A stretch of DNA of 64,000 nucleotides. Source: Maritalea porphyrae (GTDB lineage: Bacteria > Pseudomonadota > Alphaproteobacteria > Rhizobiales > Devosiaceae). The notes below the pieces were generated by a model. The model worked only from the letters and a program-made list of their open reading frames with translations, made no database searches and was not told where the DNA came from. Where the stretch lies: the NCBI RefSeq assembly GCF_027213965.1, contig NZ_JAPWGX010000002.1, positions 372,001 through 436,000 of the forward strand, given 5' to 3'. How positions within the stretch are numbered: the stretch's first letter is position 1; each line of letters begins with the position of its first letter. Below, one piece after another: positions 35,170 to 44,720 of the stretch. The translations under genes were made by a program, and so were the position numbers.

Positions 35170-36068
35170 TTATTTCAAAACAGTGGTTGCTTGACGATGC
35201 ACCAAAATCTCGAACGCAGGCGCAACTGGGCCGATTGTATGTTGTGTGCCTGCAACTTGCGCATAATCCGTTGGCCGTGATTGGTGCAATCATAATTGGG
35301 GGGCTGATCATTACAGCCTTATTTGCACCCTGGATCGCCACGCATTCACCGATCGCTCAAGATCTCTCCAATCGCCTATTGCCACCAAGCAGCACCCACT
35401 GGATGGGAACCGATGAGTTGGGTCGGGACATTTGGTCTCGTGTGGTTTTTGGCAGCCAGATCACCCTGACAATTGTCATGCTCGTGGCCGTGATTGCGGC
35501 ACCTCTTGGCCTTGTGGTTGGCGCGATCGCTGGCTATTTCGGTGGCTGGGCGGACAGGGTTTTAATGAGCATAACGGACATCTTCCTCTCAATGCCAAAG
35601 CTCATTCTTGCGTTAGCGTTTGTTGCCGCATTGGGGCCTGGTATTGAAAATGCCATTATCGCCATTGCGATCACCTCATGGCCTGCCTATGCGCGTATCG
35701 CTCGGGCTGAAACGCTGACCATTCGAAACGCCGAATTTGTGCAAGCGGTAAAACTTCAAGGCGCCTCTTCAACCCGCATTATTGCGCGCCATATTTTGCC
35801 CCTTTGTACCTCATCAATGATCGTGCGCGTTACGCTTGATATGGCGGGCATCATTCTAACAGCGGCAGGGCTTGGCTTTATTGGCTTGGGGGCGCAACCG
35901 CCGTTGCCAGAATGGGGCGCAATGATTTCACGTGGTCGGGTGTTCATCTTGGATCAGTGGTGGGTTGCAACAATGCCCGGCTTCGCCATCATTCTTGTCA
36001 GCCTTGGGTTTTGTTTCTTGGGTGACGGTTTACGCGATGTTCTTGATCCCAAACATGGGAGCGAATAG
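35166..36068 (+). CDS. Dipeptide-type ABC permease, DppC class
   Basis: 300 aa with an OppC-like N-terminal segment, TM1 (AVIGAIIIGGLIITALFAPWIA) and a BPD_transp_1 core. The motif HWMGTDELGRDIWSRVV near residue 78 is diagnostic of DppC/OppC. The coupling loop is AVKLQGASSTRIIARHILP and the end is FCFLGDGLRDVLDPK. The start ATG 35166 overlaps the upstream stop by four bases. Together with the upstream permease it forms the transmembrane channel. Confidence 0.95.
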   Translation: MIISKQWLLDDAPKSRTQAQLGRLYVVCLQLAHNPLAVIGAIIIGGLIITALFAPWIATHSPIAQDLSNRLLPPSSTHWMGTDELGRDIWSRVVFGSQITLTIVMLVAVIAAPLGLVVGAIAGYFGGWADRVLMSITDIFLSMPKLILALAFVAALGPGIENAIIAIAITSWPAYARIARAETLTIRNAEFVQAVKLQGASSTRIIARHILPLCTSSMIVRVTLDMAGIILTAAGLGFIGLGAQPPLPEWGAMISRGRVFILDQWWVATMPGFAIILVSLGFCFLGDGLRDVLDPKHGSE

Positions 36069-36902
36069 ATGAGCAATTTGCTTGATATAGATAATCTTAC
36101 AGTCACTTTCCCCACGAACAATGGCCCTATTGACGTTGTCAAAGGCATTTCGCTTTCCCTAGGGCGGGAACGCTTGGGCATTGTTGGGGAAAGTGGCTCC
36201 GGCAAATCCATGACTGGCCGCGCAATTTTGAAGCTCATTCGTTCGCCCGGACGGGTTAAGGCAGACAGGTTAAGCTTTGATGGCATTGACCTTTTGACCC
36301 GACGCGAGCGGGACATGCGCGCCATACGCGGCGCAAGAATATCTATGGTGATGCAAGATCCCAAGTTTTCACTCAATCCTGTGATGAGTGTTGGAGACCA
36401 AATTGCAGAAGCGATCAAAACGCATCAAAGGCTTTCACCAAGCCAGGTGCGGGCAAAAACCCTAGCTATGCTGAAAAGTGTTCGCATTGAAGACCCTGAA
36501 CGCGTTTTGGGGCTTTACCCACATGAGGTTTCCGGCGGGATGGGTCAACGCATCATGATTGCGATGATGTTGGTGCCCGAACCTGATTTGCTGATCGCGG
36601 ATGAGCCAACTTCCGCACTAGATGTTTCGGTACAAGCGCAAGTGCTCGACATTATTGATAATTTGGTGACCAGCAAAGGCATGGGCCTAATTTTAATCAG
36701 CCATGATCTCAATCTGGTCGCTAGCTATTGTGACCGCATTCTTGTCATGCGCGCGGGGGAAATCGTTGAAGAATGTGCGGCAAACAAGTTGCATGCAGCA
36801 CAACACCCCTACACGAAAGGCTTGCTCGCTTCGATGCCAAGAATTGACGAAGATCGCGAGTGGTTGCCGGTGTTTGAACGTACATCAGGGAGCCAAACAT
36901 GA
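36069..36902 (+). CDS. Peptide-type ABC ATPase, DppD class
   Basis: 277-aa ATPase: Walker A GESGSGKS near residue 40, Q-loop MVMQDPKFSLNPVMSVG, signature VSGGMGQR near 154, Walker [15 protein letters not shown] near 172 and H-loop ISHDLNLVA. It is shorter than canonical DppD because the C-terminal oligopeptide/4Fe-4S-like extension is missing, which is common in this subgroup. The start codon follows the previous stop with no gap. It pairs with the next gene product as the motor of the importer. Confidence 0.95.
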   Translation: MSNLLDIDNLTVTFPTNNGPIDVVKGISLSLGRERLGIVGESGSGKSMTGRAILKLIRSPGRVKADRLSFDGIDLLTRRERDMRAIRGARISMVMQDPKFSLNPVMSVGDQIAEAIKTHQRLSPSQVRAKTLAMLKSVRIEDPERVLGLYPHEVSGGMGQRIMIAMMLVPEPDLLIADEPTSALDVSVQAQVLDIIDNLVTSKGMGLILISHDLNLVASYCDRILVMRAGEIVEECAANKLHAAQHPYTKGLLASMPRIDEDREWLPVFERTSGSQT

Positions 36903-37675
36903 GCGGCATTCACATCAAAAACCTCAATGTTTCTTACGGGAACACGACAGTCACACACGATGTTTCGCTTGATGTCAGTGTGGGAGAAAGCCTTGCTTTG
37001 GTGGGGGAAAGCGGCTCGGGGAAATCCACCGTCCTAAAAGCTATTGCTGGGTTGGCCACCAATTGGACCGGCGACATTGAAGTTGATGGGATCGCTCGAG
37101 GGCGCTCAATTGACCCCGAGATTGCAACAAAATGTCAGATGGTTTTCCAAGACCCTTATGGTTCACTGCACCCAAGAAAAACCATTGATGCAACCCTTTC
37201 GGAACCGCTGCAGATCCACGGCATAAAGGATCAAAGCGCCCGGGTAATCGAACAGCTGGAAAATGTGCAACTGGATGAGAGATACCGGTTTAGGTTCCCT
37301 CACCAACTTTCTGGCGGTCAACGTCAACGGGTTGCCATTGCGCGAGCGCTAATGCTTGGACCAAGGTTTTTGTTGCTGGATGAGCCAACCTCAGCGCTCG
37401 ATGTTTCAGTTCAAGCGGAAATTCTCAATCTGCTTAAGCGGATCAGAAAAGAGCAGAATTTGACCTATTTGGTGGTGACCCACAATTTGGCTGTTGTCTC
37501 GTTTTTGTGTGATCGACTGGCGGTTATGCGTAGCGGAAAAATTGTTGAGACCGCAGATGTTTCACAACTTAAGTCAAACCAATTGGCACACGCCTACTCA
37601 AAGGAATTGCTGCAAGCTTCTCGCCTTCACTCAGGTTCAAACGAAAAGACACCGCATAATGACCACGCACAATAA
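36899..37675 (+). CDS. Peptide-type ABC ATPase, DppF class
   Basis: 258-aa ATPase with Walker [14 protein letters not shown] near residue 36, Q-loop MVFQDPYGSLHPRKT (the DppF/OppF form), signature LSGGQRQRVAIARAL near 139, Walker B FLLLDEPTSALDVS near 160 and H-loop VVTHNLAVVS. It lacks the usual C-terminal oligopeptide domain. Overlaps the previous gene by ATGA and the following GAF gene by 17 bp. Confidence 0.95.
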   Translation: MSGIHIKNLNVSYGNTTVTHDVSLDVSVGESLALVGESGSGKSTVLKAIAGLATNWTGDIEVDGIARGRSIDPEIATKCQMVFQDPYGSLHPRKTIDATLSEPLQIHGIKDQSARVIEQLENVQLDERYRFRFPHQLSGGQRQRVAIARALMLGPRFLLLDEPTSALDVSVQAEILNLLKRIRKEQNLTYLVVTHNLAVVSFLCDRLAVMRSGKIVETADVSQLKSNQLAHAYSKELLQASRLHSGSNEKTPHNDHAQ

Positions 37676-38162
37676 CAACAACGCAATTGCATCATTCTAC
37701 GATGAAATCACCAATTCAGCGACCGGCTGCAACGGATGGGCTGCATTTCAGAAACTGGTTGACCAAACCGTTGGGGCAAAACTGCTCACATTTATGGATG
37801 TTGACATGGAAAATGGAGTGGCGCGGCGCAGCTATAGTTCTGACGAGCAAAGCTATCCTGTAACTGGGGAGAAACCGATTACGCGCGATGATTGGTTTGA
37901 CGTTGTGCACATACAAAACCGCGCTTTCGTTGCAAATACAATCGATGGTTTGGCCGATGTATTCCCAGACCATGGACTAATTGCCTCGCTTGGATGTGGC
38001 TCCGTAGTCAACTTGCCCGTTCGAGTTGCTGGCGAGTTGGTTGGTACAGTCAATCTTTTGCACGCAGAGCAACATTATGATGAGCAGAAGGTGCGCTATA
38101 TCACTTCCCACTTTCACCAACCCGCCCAACTTGCCTACTTGCTGGCTCGCAGCTTTGGATAA
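37659..38162 (+). CDS. GAF-domain protein at the end of the dpp-like operon
   Basis: 167 aa made almost entirely of one GAF fold, with the typical GSVVNLPVRVAGELVGTVNLLH strand-helix pattern near residues 110-132. No output domain is attached. The start ATG 37659 lies inside the ATPase gene, so translation is coupled. Stand-alone GAF proteins in this operon position recur beside peptide-class transporters of proteobacteria; it may bind a small ligand of the imported compound or act as a catalytic or accessory subunit. The role is inferred from position only. Confidence 0.8.
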   Translation: MTTHNNNNAIASFYDEITNSATGCNGWAAFQKLVDQTVGAKLLTFMDVDMENGVARRSYSSDEQSYPVTGEKPITRDDWFDVVHIQNRAFVANTIDGLADVFPDHGLIASLGCGSVVNLPVRVAGELVGTVNLLHAEQHYDEQKVRYITSHFHQPAQLAYLLARSFG

Positions 38163-38175
38163 AGGCAACAATAGG

Positions 38176-38195
38176 TGATCAGGCCGATCATTTTT
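38176..38195 (+). terminator. Weak terminator after GAF gene
   Basis: TGATC and GATCA pair around AGGCC and are followed by five T, 14 bp after the GAF stop. The stem is short, so confidence is modest. Confidence 0.45.
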
Positions 38196-38369
38196 GCAAG
38201 CCACTTAGGGCTGGTTACACTTTTCACAACGAAATTTATTCCAAGCGGATAATAATAGTTTTACTTCTATCGAAAAAACTTTACCATCCAATCTAACCGG
38301 ACAAATCCGGGTACCAAAACAGCAAGGGCAAATAAAATTTGCTCATCGAAATGAAGGGGGACAACTGGG

Positions 38370-39299
38370 ATGTTGGCATATTTAGCCAAACGCGTCGGCA
38401 TGATGATCATCACGATGTTTTTGATCATTACGCTAACGTTTTTCCTTATGCATGCTATTCCCGGCGGCCCTTTCACTTCAGAAAAAATGCTCGCCCCAGA
38501 AATAGAAGCAGCCTTGAACGCAAAATTTGGCCTAGATGACCCGATCTGGGTGCAATATATAAACTACCTCAAAGGCATTCTGACGTTCGACCTTGGCCCT
38601 TCATTCAAGTACCCGGGCGTGCGGGTGAACGATCTCATTTTGGACGGCCTGCCGGTAACGGCACAAACAGGGTTTTTGGCCCTTTTGTGTGTTGCAGCAC
38701 TTGGCATTCCGCTTGGTGTTTTAGCCGCGCTCAACCAAAACAAGTGGCAAGACACCGCCGTAATGATGTTTGCAACCATTGGTGTTGCCATCCCCTCCTA
38801 TGTGGTGGCAACGGTCGCGCTTTATTTCTTTGCTCTCAAACTAAATCTAGTGCCCACATTTGGGTTAGACGATTGGCGCGGTTACATTTTGCCGGTGGTT
38901 GCGCTTTCTGGTTTTTGGCTATCCTTTATTGCGCGCTTGTCGCGTTCCAGCCTTTTGGAAGTGCTTGGCCAGGATTATATGGTCACGGCGAAAGCAAAAG
39001 GACTTCACCCTTTTACGGTGTTGTTCAAACACGGCTTGCGCAACGCGCTCATCCCCATTGTGACTGTGCTTGGCCCTGTTGTGGCGAACTTGTTGACCGG
39101 TTCTTTTGTGATTGAGCAGATTTTTGCCTTGCCCGGAATTGGCCGCCACTTTGTGCTGTCGATTTCGAACAGGGATTACACAACCATAATGGGCATCACC
39201 ATATTTTATGCCGCATTCCTGATGGTCATGATTTTGATCGTTGATATGCTCTATATGCTGCTTGATCCGCGCATCAAACTTGCGGAGAAATCCAAATGA
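38370..39299 (+). CDS. oppB: Oligopeptide ABC permease OppB
   Basis: 309-aa permease with the OppB N-terminus (MLAYLAKRVGMMIITMFLIITLTFFLMHAIPGGP starts the first helix) and the BPD_transp_1 core. The coupling loop is VTAKAKGLHPFTVLFKHGLRNAL and the conserved FVIEQIFALPGIG lies near residue 245. It has AAGGGGG ten bases upstream. First gene of the oppBCDFA set, each overlapping the next by ATGA up to oppF. It is preceded by a spacer of about 200 bp rich in A and T that should hold the promoter. Confidence 0.95.
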   Translation: MLAYLAKRVGMMIITMFLIITLTFFLMHAIPGGPFTSEKMLAPEIEAALNAKFGLDDPIWVQYINYLKGILTFDLGPSFKYPGVRVNDLILDGLPVTAQTGFLALLCVAALGIPLGVLAALNQNKWQDTAVMMFATIGVAIPSYVVATVALYFFALKLNLVPTFGLDDWRGYILPVVALSGFWLSFIARLSRSSLLEVLGQDYMVTAKAKGLHPFTVLFKHGLRNALIPIVTVLGPVVANLLTGSFVIEQIFALPGIGRHFVLSISNRDYTTIMGITIFYAAFLMVMILIVDMLYMLLDPRIKLAEKSK

Positions 39300-40483
39300 G
39301 CGACGCAAAAACCTCAATTCCCAGTAAAAATTGGGCGCCTGCCAGATTGGGAAAAGGCGAGGCGGAATATATCGCTGCACCTAGCCTTACCTATTGGCAA
39401 GACGTGCGCCAACGGCTTTGGCAAAACAAGCCAGCGATGCTGGGCCTTACCTTCATCTTATTTTTGATTGGGGCTGCATTTTTAGGGCCGCTGATCACAC
39501 CGCACACCTATTACGATCAGGACTTAAAACTATCAAATATTGCGCCGATTTTGGAAGTTTATGAGGTGGATGACGGACAAGGTGCTCCAACCTACTTTTT
39601 CATGAACAGTGGCAATTTCAAGCTTTATGAGACAAATGAACACGGTGCTCTGAAGTCAATTTTGCGCGCAAAAAAGAAAGACCTGATAAAAAAACGTCAT
39701 ATCTACGAATTTGGTGATCAACAGGTCTTTGTCGATTTTAGTCAGCTGCCCGCGCGCCTGCTTGATGCTGAGGAAAACCAGCTCGCGGTTTATGGCACCA
39801 AGTGGAATCAAACCTATTGGTTTGGCACGGATAGTTTGGGGCGCGACGTGTTGGTACGTCAGTTATATGGGGCGCGCATTTCCTTGACCGTTGCGTTTAT
39901 CGCCACATTGGTCAACTTTTTTATCGGCATATTCTATGGCGGCATCTCGGGATATTTCGGCGGCAATGTCGATAATGTCATGATGCGGATTGTTGAAGTC
40001 ATCGCCACCATTCCGCTCACGCTTTATGTGATCTTGATGATGGTGGTGCTGCAATCAGGCTTCATCTCAATCATAGTTGCCATTGGCACGGTATTTTGGG
40101 TGGATATGGCCCGCATTGTCCGCGGGCAAATGCTGACGCTGAAAAACCAAGATTATGTAGATGCGGCAAGAACCATGGGCGCGGGGACTTGGCGCATTCT
40201 AACACGCCATCTATTGCCCAATACGATCGGTCCAATTTTGGTGACCCTAACCCTTTTGATCCCAAGCGCCATCTTTATTGAAAGCTTTATGAGCTTTATC
40301 GGACTTGGGGTGAGCGTACCAATGGCGAGCTGGGGCACTCTAACCAGCGAAGCGGTAGAGACTTTGCGCGCTTACCCTTACCAGCTGTTTTTCCCCGCTG
40401 CTGCGATCAGCCTCACCATGTTTGCCTTCAATTTTTTAGGTGATGGGTTACGCGATGCACTTGATCCAAGGTTGCGCACATGA
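39296..40483 (+). CDS. oppC: Oligopeptide ABC permease OppC with long periplasmic insert
   Basis: 395 aa. After TM1 (about 50-70) there is an inserted periplasmic stretch of roughly 100 residues, charged and aromatic (for example YEVDDGQGAPTYFF), before the diagnostic YWFGTDSLGRDVLVRQ near residue 182. The permease core and the terminal FLGDGLRDALDPRL follow. The insert is longer than in E. coli OppC (302 aa) but occurs in a subset of OppC proteins. ATGA overlaps on both sides. Confidence 0.94.
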   Translation: MSDAKTSIPSKNWAPARLGKGEAEYIAAPSLTYWQDVRQRLWQNKPAMLGLTFILFLIGAAFLGPLITPHTYYDQDLKLSNIAPILEVYEVDDGQGAPTYFFMNSGNFKLYETNEHGALKSILRAKKKDLIKKRHIYEFGDQQVFVDFSQLPARLLDAEENQLAVYGTKWNQTYWFGTDSLGRDVLVRQLYGARISLTVAFIATLVNFFIGIFYGGISGYFGGNVDNVMMRIVEVIATIPLTLYVILMMVVLQSGFISIIVAIGTVFWVDMARIVRGQMLTLKNQDYVDAARTMGAGTWRILTRHLLPNTIGPILVTLTLLIPSAIFIESFMSFIGLGVSVPMASWGTLTSEAVETLRAYPYQLFFPAAAISLTMFAFNFLGDGLRDALDPRLRT

Positions 40484-41490
40484 GCAATCATCCCTTGCTT
40501 GAAGTTAAAGATCTCACCACAAGTTTTTTCACGTCTCGCGGCGAAGTACAGGCTGTGCGCGGGGTGAGTTTTGACGTATCACCCGGCGAAATTGTGGGCA
40601 TTGTGGGCGAAAGTGGATCGGGAAAATCGATCACTTGCATGTCAATATTGCGGCTCCTTAAAAGCAATGGGCGAGTTGTTGCTGGGCAAGCCCATTTTGA
40701 AGGCCAAGATCTGCTAAAACTGGCTGAGCATGACATGCGCAAATTGCGTGGCGATGACATCGCCATGATATTCCAAGATCCAATGACCAGTTTAAACCCA
40801 ACACTTACGGTGGGCGAGCAGATCATTGAAACCATTATTGCCCATCGCGGTTCCTCCCGCAAAGCGGCGCGGCAAAGGGCAATCGAGCTCTTTGAGCTGG
40901 TGAAAATCCCAGAGGCCGCGTCGCGCCTTAATTCATATCCACACGAGTTTTCCGGTGGCATGCGCCAACGGGTGATGATTGCAATCGCCTTATGTTGTGA
41001 TCCAAAGTTGCTGATTGCCGACGAGCCAACAACGGCGCTGGACGTTACGATCCAGCGGCAGATCTTATTGTTGCTCAAAGAAATTCAAGCGCGCCTTGGC
41101 ATGGCGATCATTCTCATCACCCATGATTTGGGGGTTATCGCTGAAGTTGCCGATCGAATTTTGGTTATGTATGGCGGCATGGTGATGGAAACAGGCTCGG
41201 TCGACACGGTTTTCGCGCGCCCCAACCATCCCTATACTCAAGGGCTTTTGACGTCCGTGCCAAAACTGCGCACTGCTCACAAAGAGCGACTTCGGCCAAT
41301 TCCAGGATCACCTCCGGACATGCTGCGTCCCCCGGTGGGGTGCCCATTTGCGCCGCGCTGTCTGCGCGCAATGCAGATTTGTGTCGGCGAAGTTCCCCCA
41401 ATTTTTGAAATGGGTGATCAACAAACCCACAAGGCCAAGTGCTGGCTGCACCACCCTGACGCCCCAACAAATGATGAGGGAGCAGCATGA
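40480..41490 (+). CDS. oppD: Oligopeptide ABC ATPase OppD
   Basis: 336-aa ATPase of full OppD length: Walker A GESGSGKS near residue 44, Q-loop [19 protein letters not shown], signature [15 protein letters not shown] near 160, Walker [14 protein letters not shown] near 182, H-loop [10 protein letters not shown]. The C-terminal oligopeptide domain has the Cys-rich [11 protein letters not shown] motif that can bind an Fe-S cluster. Cytoplasmic motor subunit. Confidence 0.95.
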   Translation: MSNHPLLEVKDLTTSFFTSRGEVQAVRGVSFDVSPGEIVGIVGESGSGKSITCMSILRLLKSNGRVVAGQAHFEGQDLLKLAEHDMRKLRGDDIAMIFQDPMTSLNPTLTVGEQIIETIIAHRGSSRKAARQRAIELFELVKIPEAASRLNSYPHEFSGGMRQRVMIAIALCCDPKLLIADEPTTALDVTIQRQILLLLKEIQARLGMAIILITHDLGVIAEVADRILVMYGGMVMETGSVDTVFARPNHPYTQGLLTSVPKLRTAHKERLRPIPGSPPDMLRPPVGCPFAPRCLRAMQICVGEVPPIFEMGDQQTHKAKCWLHHPDAPTNDEGAA

Positions 41491-42467
41491 GCAAGACACC
41501 TTTGGTTGAACTCTTAGACCTCAAAAAGCATTTCAAAGTCAGCAGCGGCCTTTTTGGCCGCAACGCAAAATATCTGCGGGCTGTTGACGGCGTCGATCTA
41601 ACGATAAATCGTGGAGAAACACTTGGTTTGGTGGGCGAAAGCGGATGTGGGAAAAGCACCCTCGCCCGCACCCTTATTCGGCTCTATGAGCCGACGTCTG
41701 GGCAAATGAAGTTTGACGGCGAAGACATCGCAGCTCTTGATCAAAAGAGTTTGATGCCGTTTCGCAAGCGCATGCAGATGATTTTTCAAGATCCTTACGC
41801 ATCACTAAACGGTCGCATGACGGTGCATGACCTGATTGCAGAACCACTGGAAATTGCAAATATTGGCGACACGCAAAGCCGCACTGCGCGGGTGCATGAA
41901 CTGCTTGAAATCGTTGGCCTGAACAAGGACCATGCGATGCGCTTCGCGCACGAGTTTTCTGGCGGGCAGCGGCAGCGCATTGGGATTGCGCGCGCGATCG
42001 CCCTGAACCCAGAATTGGTCATTTGTGACGAACCGATCTCTGCGCTTGATGTTTCCATTCAAGCTCAAGTGGTCAATATGCTTGAAGACCTGCAGCGGGA
42101 CCTTGGGCTGACCTATTTGTTCATTACCCACGATCTGTCCATGGTGCGCCACATATCTGACCGGATTGGCGTAATGTATTTGGGTAAGATCGTTGAGTTG
42201 GCGGACAATGATGAACTTTATGAGAACCCGAAACACCCCTACACACGAGCGTTGCTGAGCTCAATCCCGATTGCCGACCCGGTTGAGGCGCGCAAGCGCA
42301 AAATCGAGGAAATGCAAGGGGAAATCCCGAGCCCGATTGATATGCCTTCTGGTTGTCGCTTTAGAACGCGCTGCCCTTTGGCCACCGAATTGTGCGCAAC
42401 GAACGAACCCAAATTGAAAGAATTGACAGATGGTCATTTGGCCGCCTGTCACTATGCAGAGCCGTGA
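41487..42467 (+). CDS. oppF: Oligopeptide ABC ATPase OppF
   Basis: 326-aa ATPase: Walker [14 protein letters not shown] near residue 53, Q-loop [16 protein letters not shown], signature [15 protein letters not shown] near 155, Walker [15 protein letters not shown] near 175, H-loop [10 protein letters not shown]. The C-terminal domain carries [11 protein letters not shown]. The stop codon lies within the first of three hairpins that precede oppA. Confidence 0.95.
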   Translation: MSKTPLVELLDLKKHFKVSSGLFGRNAKYLRAVDGVDLTINRGETLGLVGESGCGKSTLARTLIRLYEPTSGQMKFDGEDIAALDQKSLMPFRKRMQMIFQDPYASLNGRMTVHDLIAEPLEIANIGDTQSRTARVHELLEIVGLNKDHAMRFAHEFSGGQRQRIGIARAIALNPELVICDEPISALDVSIQAQVVNMLEDLQRDLGLTYLFITHDLSMVRHISDRIGVMYLGKIVELADNDELYENPKHPYTRALLSSIPIADPVEARKRKIEEMQGEIPSPIDMPSGCRFRTRCPLATELCATNEPKLKELTDGHLAACHYAEP

Positions 42468-42537
42468 CCTAATCCCTAGTTGGGTCACAAAAAGAGGTGA
42501 AAACCTCACATAAAAGACGTCAGGCTATGGACCTGAC
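42464..42537 (+). promoter_or_regulatory. Three tandem hairpins in the oppF-oppA gap
   Basis: GTGACC/GGTCAC (42464-42488, enclosing the oppF stop), GAGGT-GAAA-ACCTC (42494-42507, a GNRA tetraloop) and GTCAGG/CCTGAC (42519-42537) stand in a row before the oppA ribosome site (GGAGG). None has a U-run. They could protect or process the mRNA so that the binding protein is made in excess over the membrane subunits. Confidence 0.6.
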
Positions 42538-42555
42538 TTAATTGGAGGAACCGAT

Positions 42556-44136
42556 ATGAAAAAGCGTCTAATATCGCTTTTTGCCGCGGCAAGCATGTTG
42601 CTTGGCGGCGCGGCCTACGCCGAAAATTCACTCACTTATGTTGTGAACAATGAATCTGATTCATTTGACCCAGGCACAACCAATGAGACCTTCGCAGCGC
42701 CAATTATTGGCAACACATTCGAAGGTTTGGTTAAACACGCACCAGATGGTGCGGTTGTGCCTGCGCTTGCTGAAAGCTGGACGATTTCTGATGATGGTCT
42801 AACGTACACGTTCAATTTGCGCAAAGACGCAAAATGGTCGGACGGTCAGTCTGTCACAGCCAGTGATTTTGTTTATGCTTGGAAGCGTGTTCTAACGCCT
42901 GCAAGTGGTGCGAAAAACACCGCCCTGCTCTATCATATTGCGGGTGCGAAAGAGTTCTTTGAAGGTTCAGGCGTTGATCCGCAGATTTCTGCGCCAGACG
43001 ATCACACGTTCACCTTCACTTTGGGACAGCGCGTGCCGTACATGATGCAATTGTTGCCTTATGCGACATATTTCCCAGTGCGTCAGGATATTGTGGAAGC
43101 GGACCCTGAAGGCTGGACACGCAATGCTGTAACTTATATTGGCACCGGTCCATTCCGTGTGACCGAGTTCAACATTGGTGAAAGCGTCGTCTTTGAGAAG
43201 AATCCGAACTATTATGGCGCCAACGAAGTCAGCTTGGACAAACTCACCTTCCGCCTGATCGCCCAGCAATCAACCGCGCTAGCGGCAATGGAATCTGGCG
43301 ATGTGGATGGCATTGAATCGGTGCCTGCGTCTGAAATTCCTCGTTTGTCCGTTGAAAGTGATGCGTTTTTGGTGATCCCATCCTTGGGCACCACCTATGC
43401 ATTCTTTAACCCAGCTGCAAAACCATTGGATGATGTGCGAGTGCGCAAAGCCCTTTCAATGGCAATCGATCGCGAAGAAATCGTTGAGTTTGTGTTGCAA
43501 TCTGCAGACGTTCCAGCGGTTGCGCTTGTGCCTTACGGCATGAATGTGGCGGGCGAAGACTTCCGCGACGCGGCGGGCGACTATGGCTTGGGTGAAGCTG
43601 CAAAAATTGAAGAAGCAAAGGCGTTGTTGGCTGAAGCTGGTTACCCGAACGGTGAAGGCTTCCCGGATACGGTGTTTGCAACTTACGCATCGCCGCCAAT
43701 CCAGAAATTGCTAGAAGCCATTCAGCAAATGTGGAAGAAAAACCTCAACATCGATGTTGAAATCGCCGTGAGTGAATGGAAAGTCTACTACCCTGAAGTG
43801 CAAAAAGTTGAATATCAAATCGCACAAATGGGTTGGGGCGCTGACTATCCGCACCCAATGACTTTCCTTGATAACTTTGTTTCAGATAGCCCAAACAATT
43901 TGGCCAAATGGGCAAATGCTGATTATGATGCTGCTATTGCTGCTTCAAAATCAGCTAATGACCCCGCTGTTTCCCTCGCTGAAATGGCAAAAGCCGAAGG
44001 CATCATGATGAATGATCACGTGATCCTGCCAATGTACCATCGCAACAGCTATATGATGATGGGCAGCCACGTAAAGGGGTTCTGGCGCTCAGTACTTGGC
44101 GTACCCTATTTCCGCGATGTATCGATTGCAAAATAG
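42556..44136 (+). CDS. oppA: Oligopeptide-binding protein OppA
   Basis: 526 aa. A Sec signal peptide (MKKRLISLFAAASMLLGGAAYA) precedes an SBP_bac_5 domain typical of OppA/MppA: an N-terminal SFDPGTTNETFAAPIIGNTFEGL, the ATAS-like VTASDFVYAWKRVLTP near residue 96, and FNPAAKPLDDVRVRKALSMAIDR near 290. Periplasmic receptor for oligopeptides. GGAGG precedes ATG 42556. Last in the operon, followed by a strong hairpin, and placed after rather than before the permeases. Confidence 0.95.
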   Translation: MKKRLISLFAAASMLLGGAAYAENSLTYVVNNESDSFDPGTTNETFAAPIIGNTFEGLVKHAPDGAVVPALAESWTISDDGLTYTFNLRKDAKWSDGQSVTASDFVYAWKRVLTPASGAKNTALLYHIAGAKEFFEGSGVDPQISAPDDHTFTFTLGQRVPYMMQLLPYATYFPVRQDIVEADPEGWTRNAVTYIGTGPFRVTEFNIGESVVFEKNPNYYGANEVSLDKLTFRLIAQQSTALAAMESGDVDGIESVPASEIPRLSVESDAFLVIPSLGTTYAFFNPAAKPLDDVRVRKALSMAIDREEIVEFVLQSADVPAVALVPYGMNVAGEDFRDAAGDYGLGEAAKIEEAKALLAEAGYPNGEGFPDTVFATYASPPIQKLLEAIQQMWKKNLNIDVEIAVSEWKVYYPEVQKVEYQIAQMGWGADYPHPMTFLDNFVSDSPNNLAKWANADYDAAIAASKSANDPAVSLAEMAKAEGIMMNDHVILPMYHRNSYMMMGSHVKGFWRSVLGVPYFRDVSIAK

Positions 44137-44153
44137 ATAGCCGAATAAGCGTT

Positions 44154-44175
44154 GGGGCACCTTTATCGGTGCCCC
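44154..44175 (+). terminator. Hairpin after oppA
   Basis: GGGGCACC and GGTGCCCC form a perfect 8-bp stem around TTTATC, 17 bp after the oppA stop. Only TT follows, so the U-tract is poor, but stem and position fit an operon end. Confidence 0.7.
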
Positions 44176-44453
44176 TTCGCACAACTCTTGCAAAGGTGCC
44201 ATTGTTCTTGCGATTTGAAGACTTCAATCTTATGCGAAATTTGCACTTTGGAATAAGTACCTTGTATTGTGGCGCGAAATGGCCCATATAAGCAGAGCGC
44301 GTTTAAAGCCGTCATTGGCTATCTGATCTTCCGGTTATCCGGTTTGTTTGGCTTCCCCTGATTTCGAAAACGTTTCAACCCATGTGCATGTCGCCCATGG
44401 GGATCTCGCTTGTGCGCTAGAAGCGCCAAGCAACTATATTAAAGGTATCAGCC
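44176..44453 (+). promoter_or_regulatory. Promoter and structured leader of the cold-shock gene
   Basis: No gene fits here. The stretch just before the cspA start holds two hairpins: CCCATG/CATGGG (44379-44401) and GCGCT-AGA-AGCGC (44414-44426). Long structured leaders that refold at low temperature are known for cspA-type mRNAs. The promoter position is not clear to me. Confidence 0.4.
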
Positions 44454-44663
44454 ATGACAAACGGCACCGTAAAATTCTTCAACTCTACAAAAGGCTTCGG
44501 CTTTATTTCACCTGACGATGGTGGCAAAGATGCATTCGTGCATATTTCTGCTGTTGAGCAAGCTGGTCTTTCAGGCCTAGCTGATGGTCAAAAAGTCTCT
44601 TACGAGCTAGAGAGCGGCCGTGACGGCAAGCAATCTGCAACTAATCTTGAGTTGGTTGACTAA
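44454..44663 (+). CDS. cspA: Cold-shock domain protein (CspA family)
   Basis: 69-aa single OB-fold RNA chaperone. RNP1 KGFGFISP lies at residues 13-20 and RNP2 appears as AFVHIS at 28-33; the opening TNGTVKFFN is canonical. It melts mRNA structure, often at low temperature or in general growth. AAAGG precedes ATG 44454, and a perfect intrinsic terminator follows the stop. The next small gene lies 57 bp downstream on the same strand. Confidence 0.96.
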   Translation: MTNGTVKFFNSTKGFGFISPDDGGKDAFVHISAVEQAGLSGLADGQKVSYELESGRDGKQSATNLELVD

Positions 44664-44673
44664 ATTGCGATTT

Positions 44674-44704
44674 GGGCTGCGCATTCGCGCGGCCCTTTTT
44701 TTTT
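44674..44704 (+). terminator. Rho-independent terminator of cspA
   Basis: GGGCTGCGC and GCGCGGCCC pair (one T-G wobble) around ATTC, followed by nine T. It lies 10 bp after the cspA stop, a textbook terminator; the small gene downstream would be reached by read-through or by its own promoter. Confidence 0.93.
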
Positions 44705-44720
44705 CGCAAAGGAACCACGA

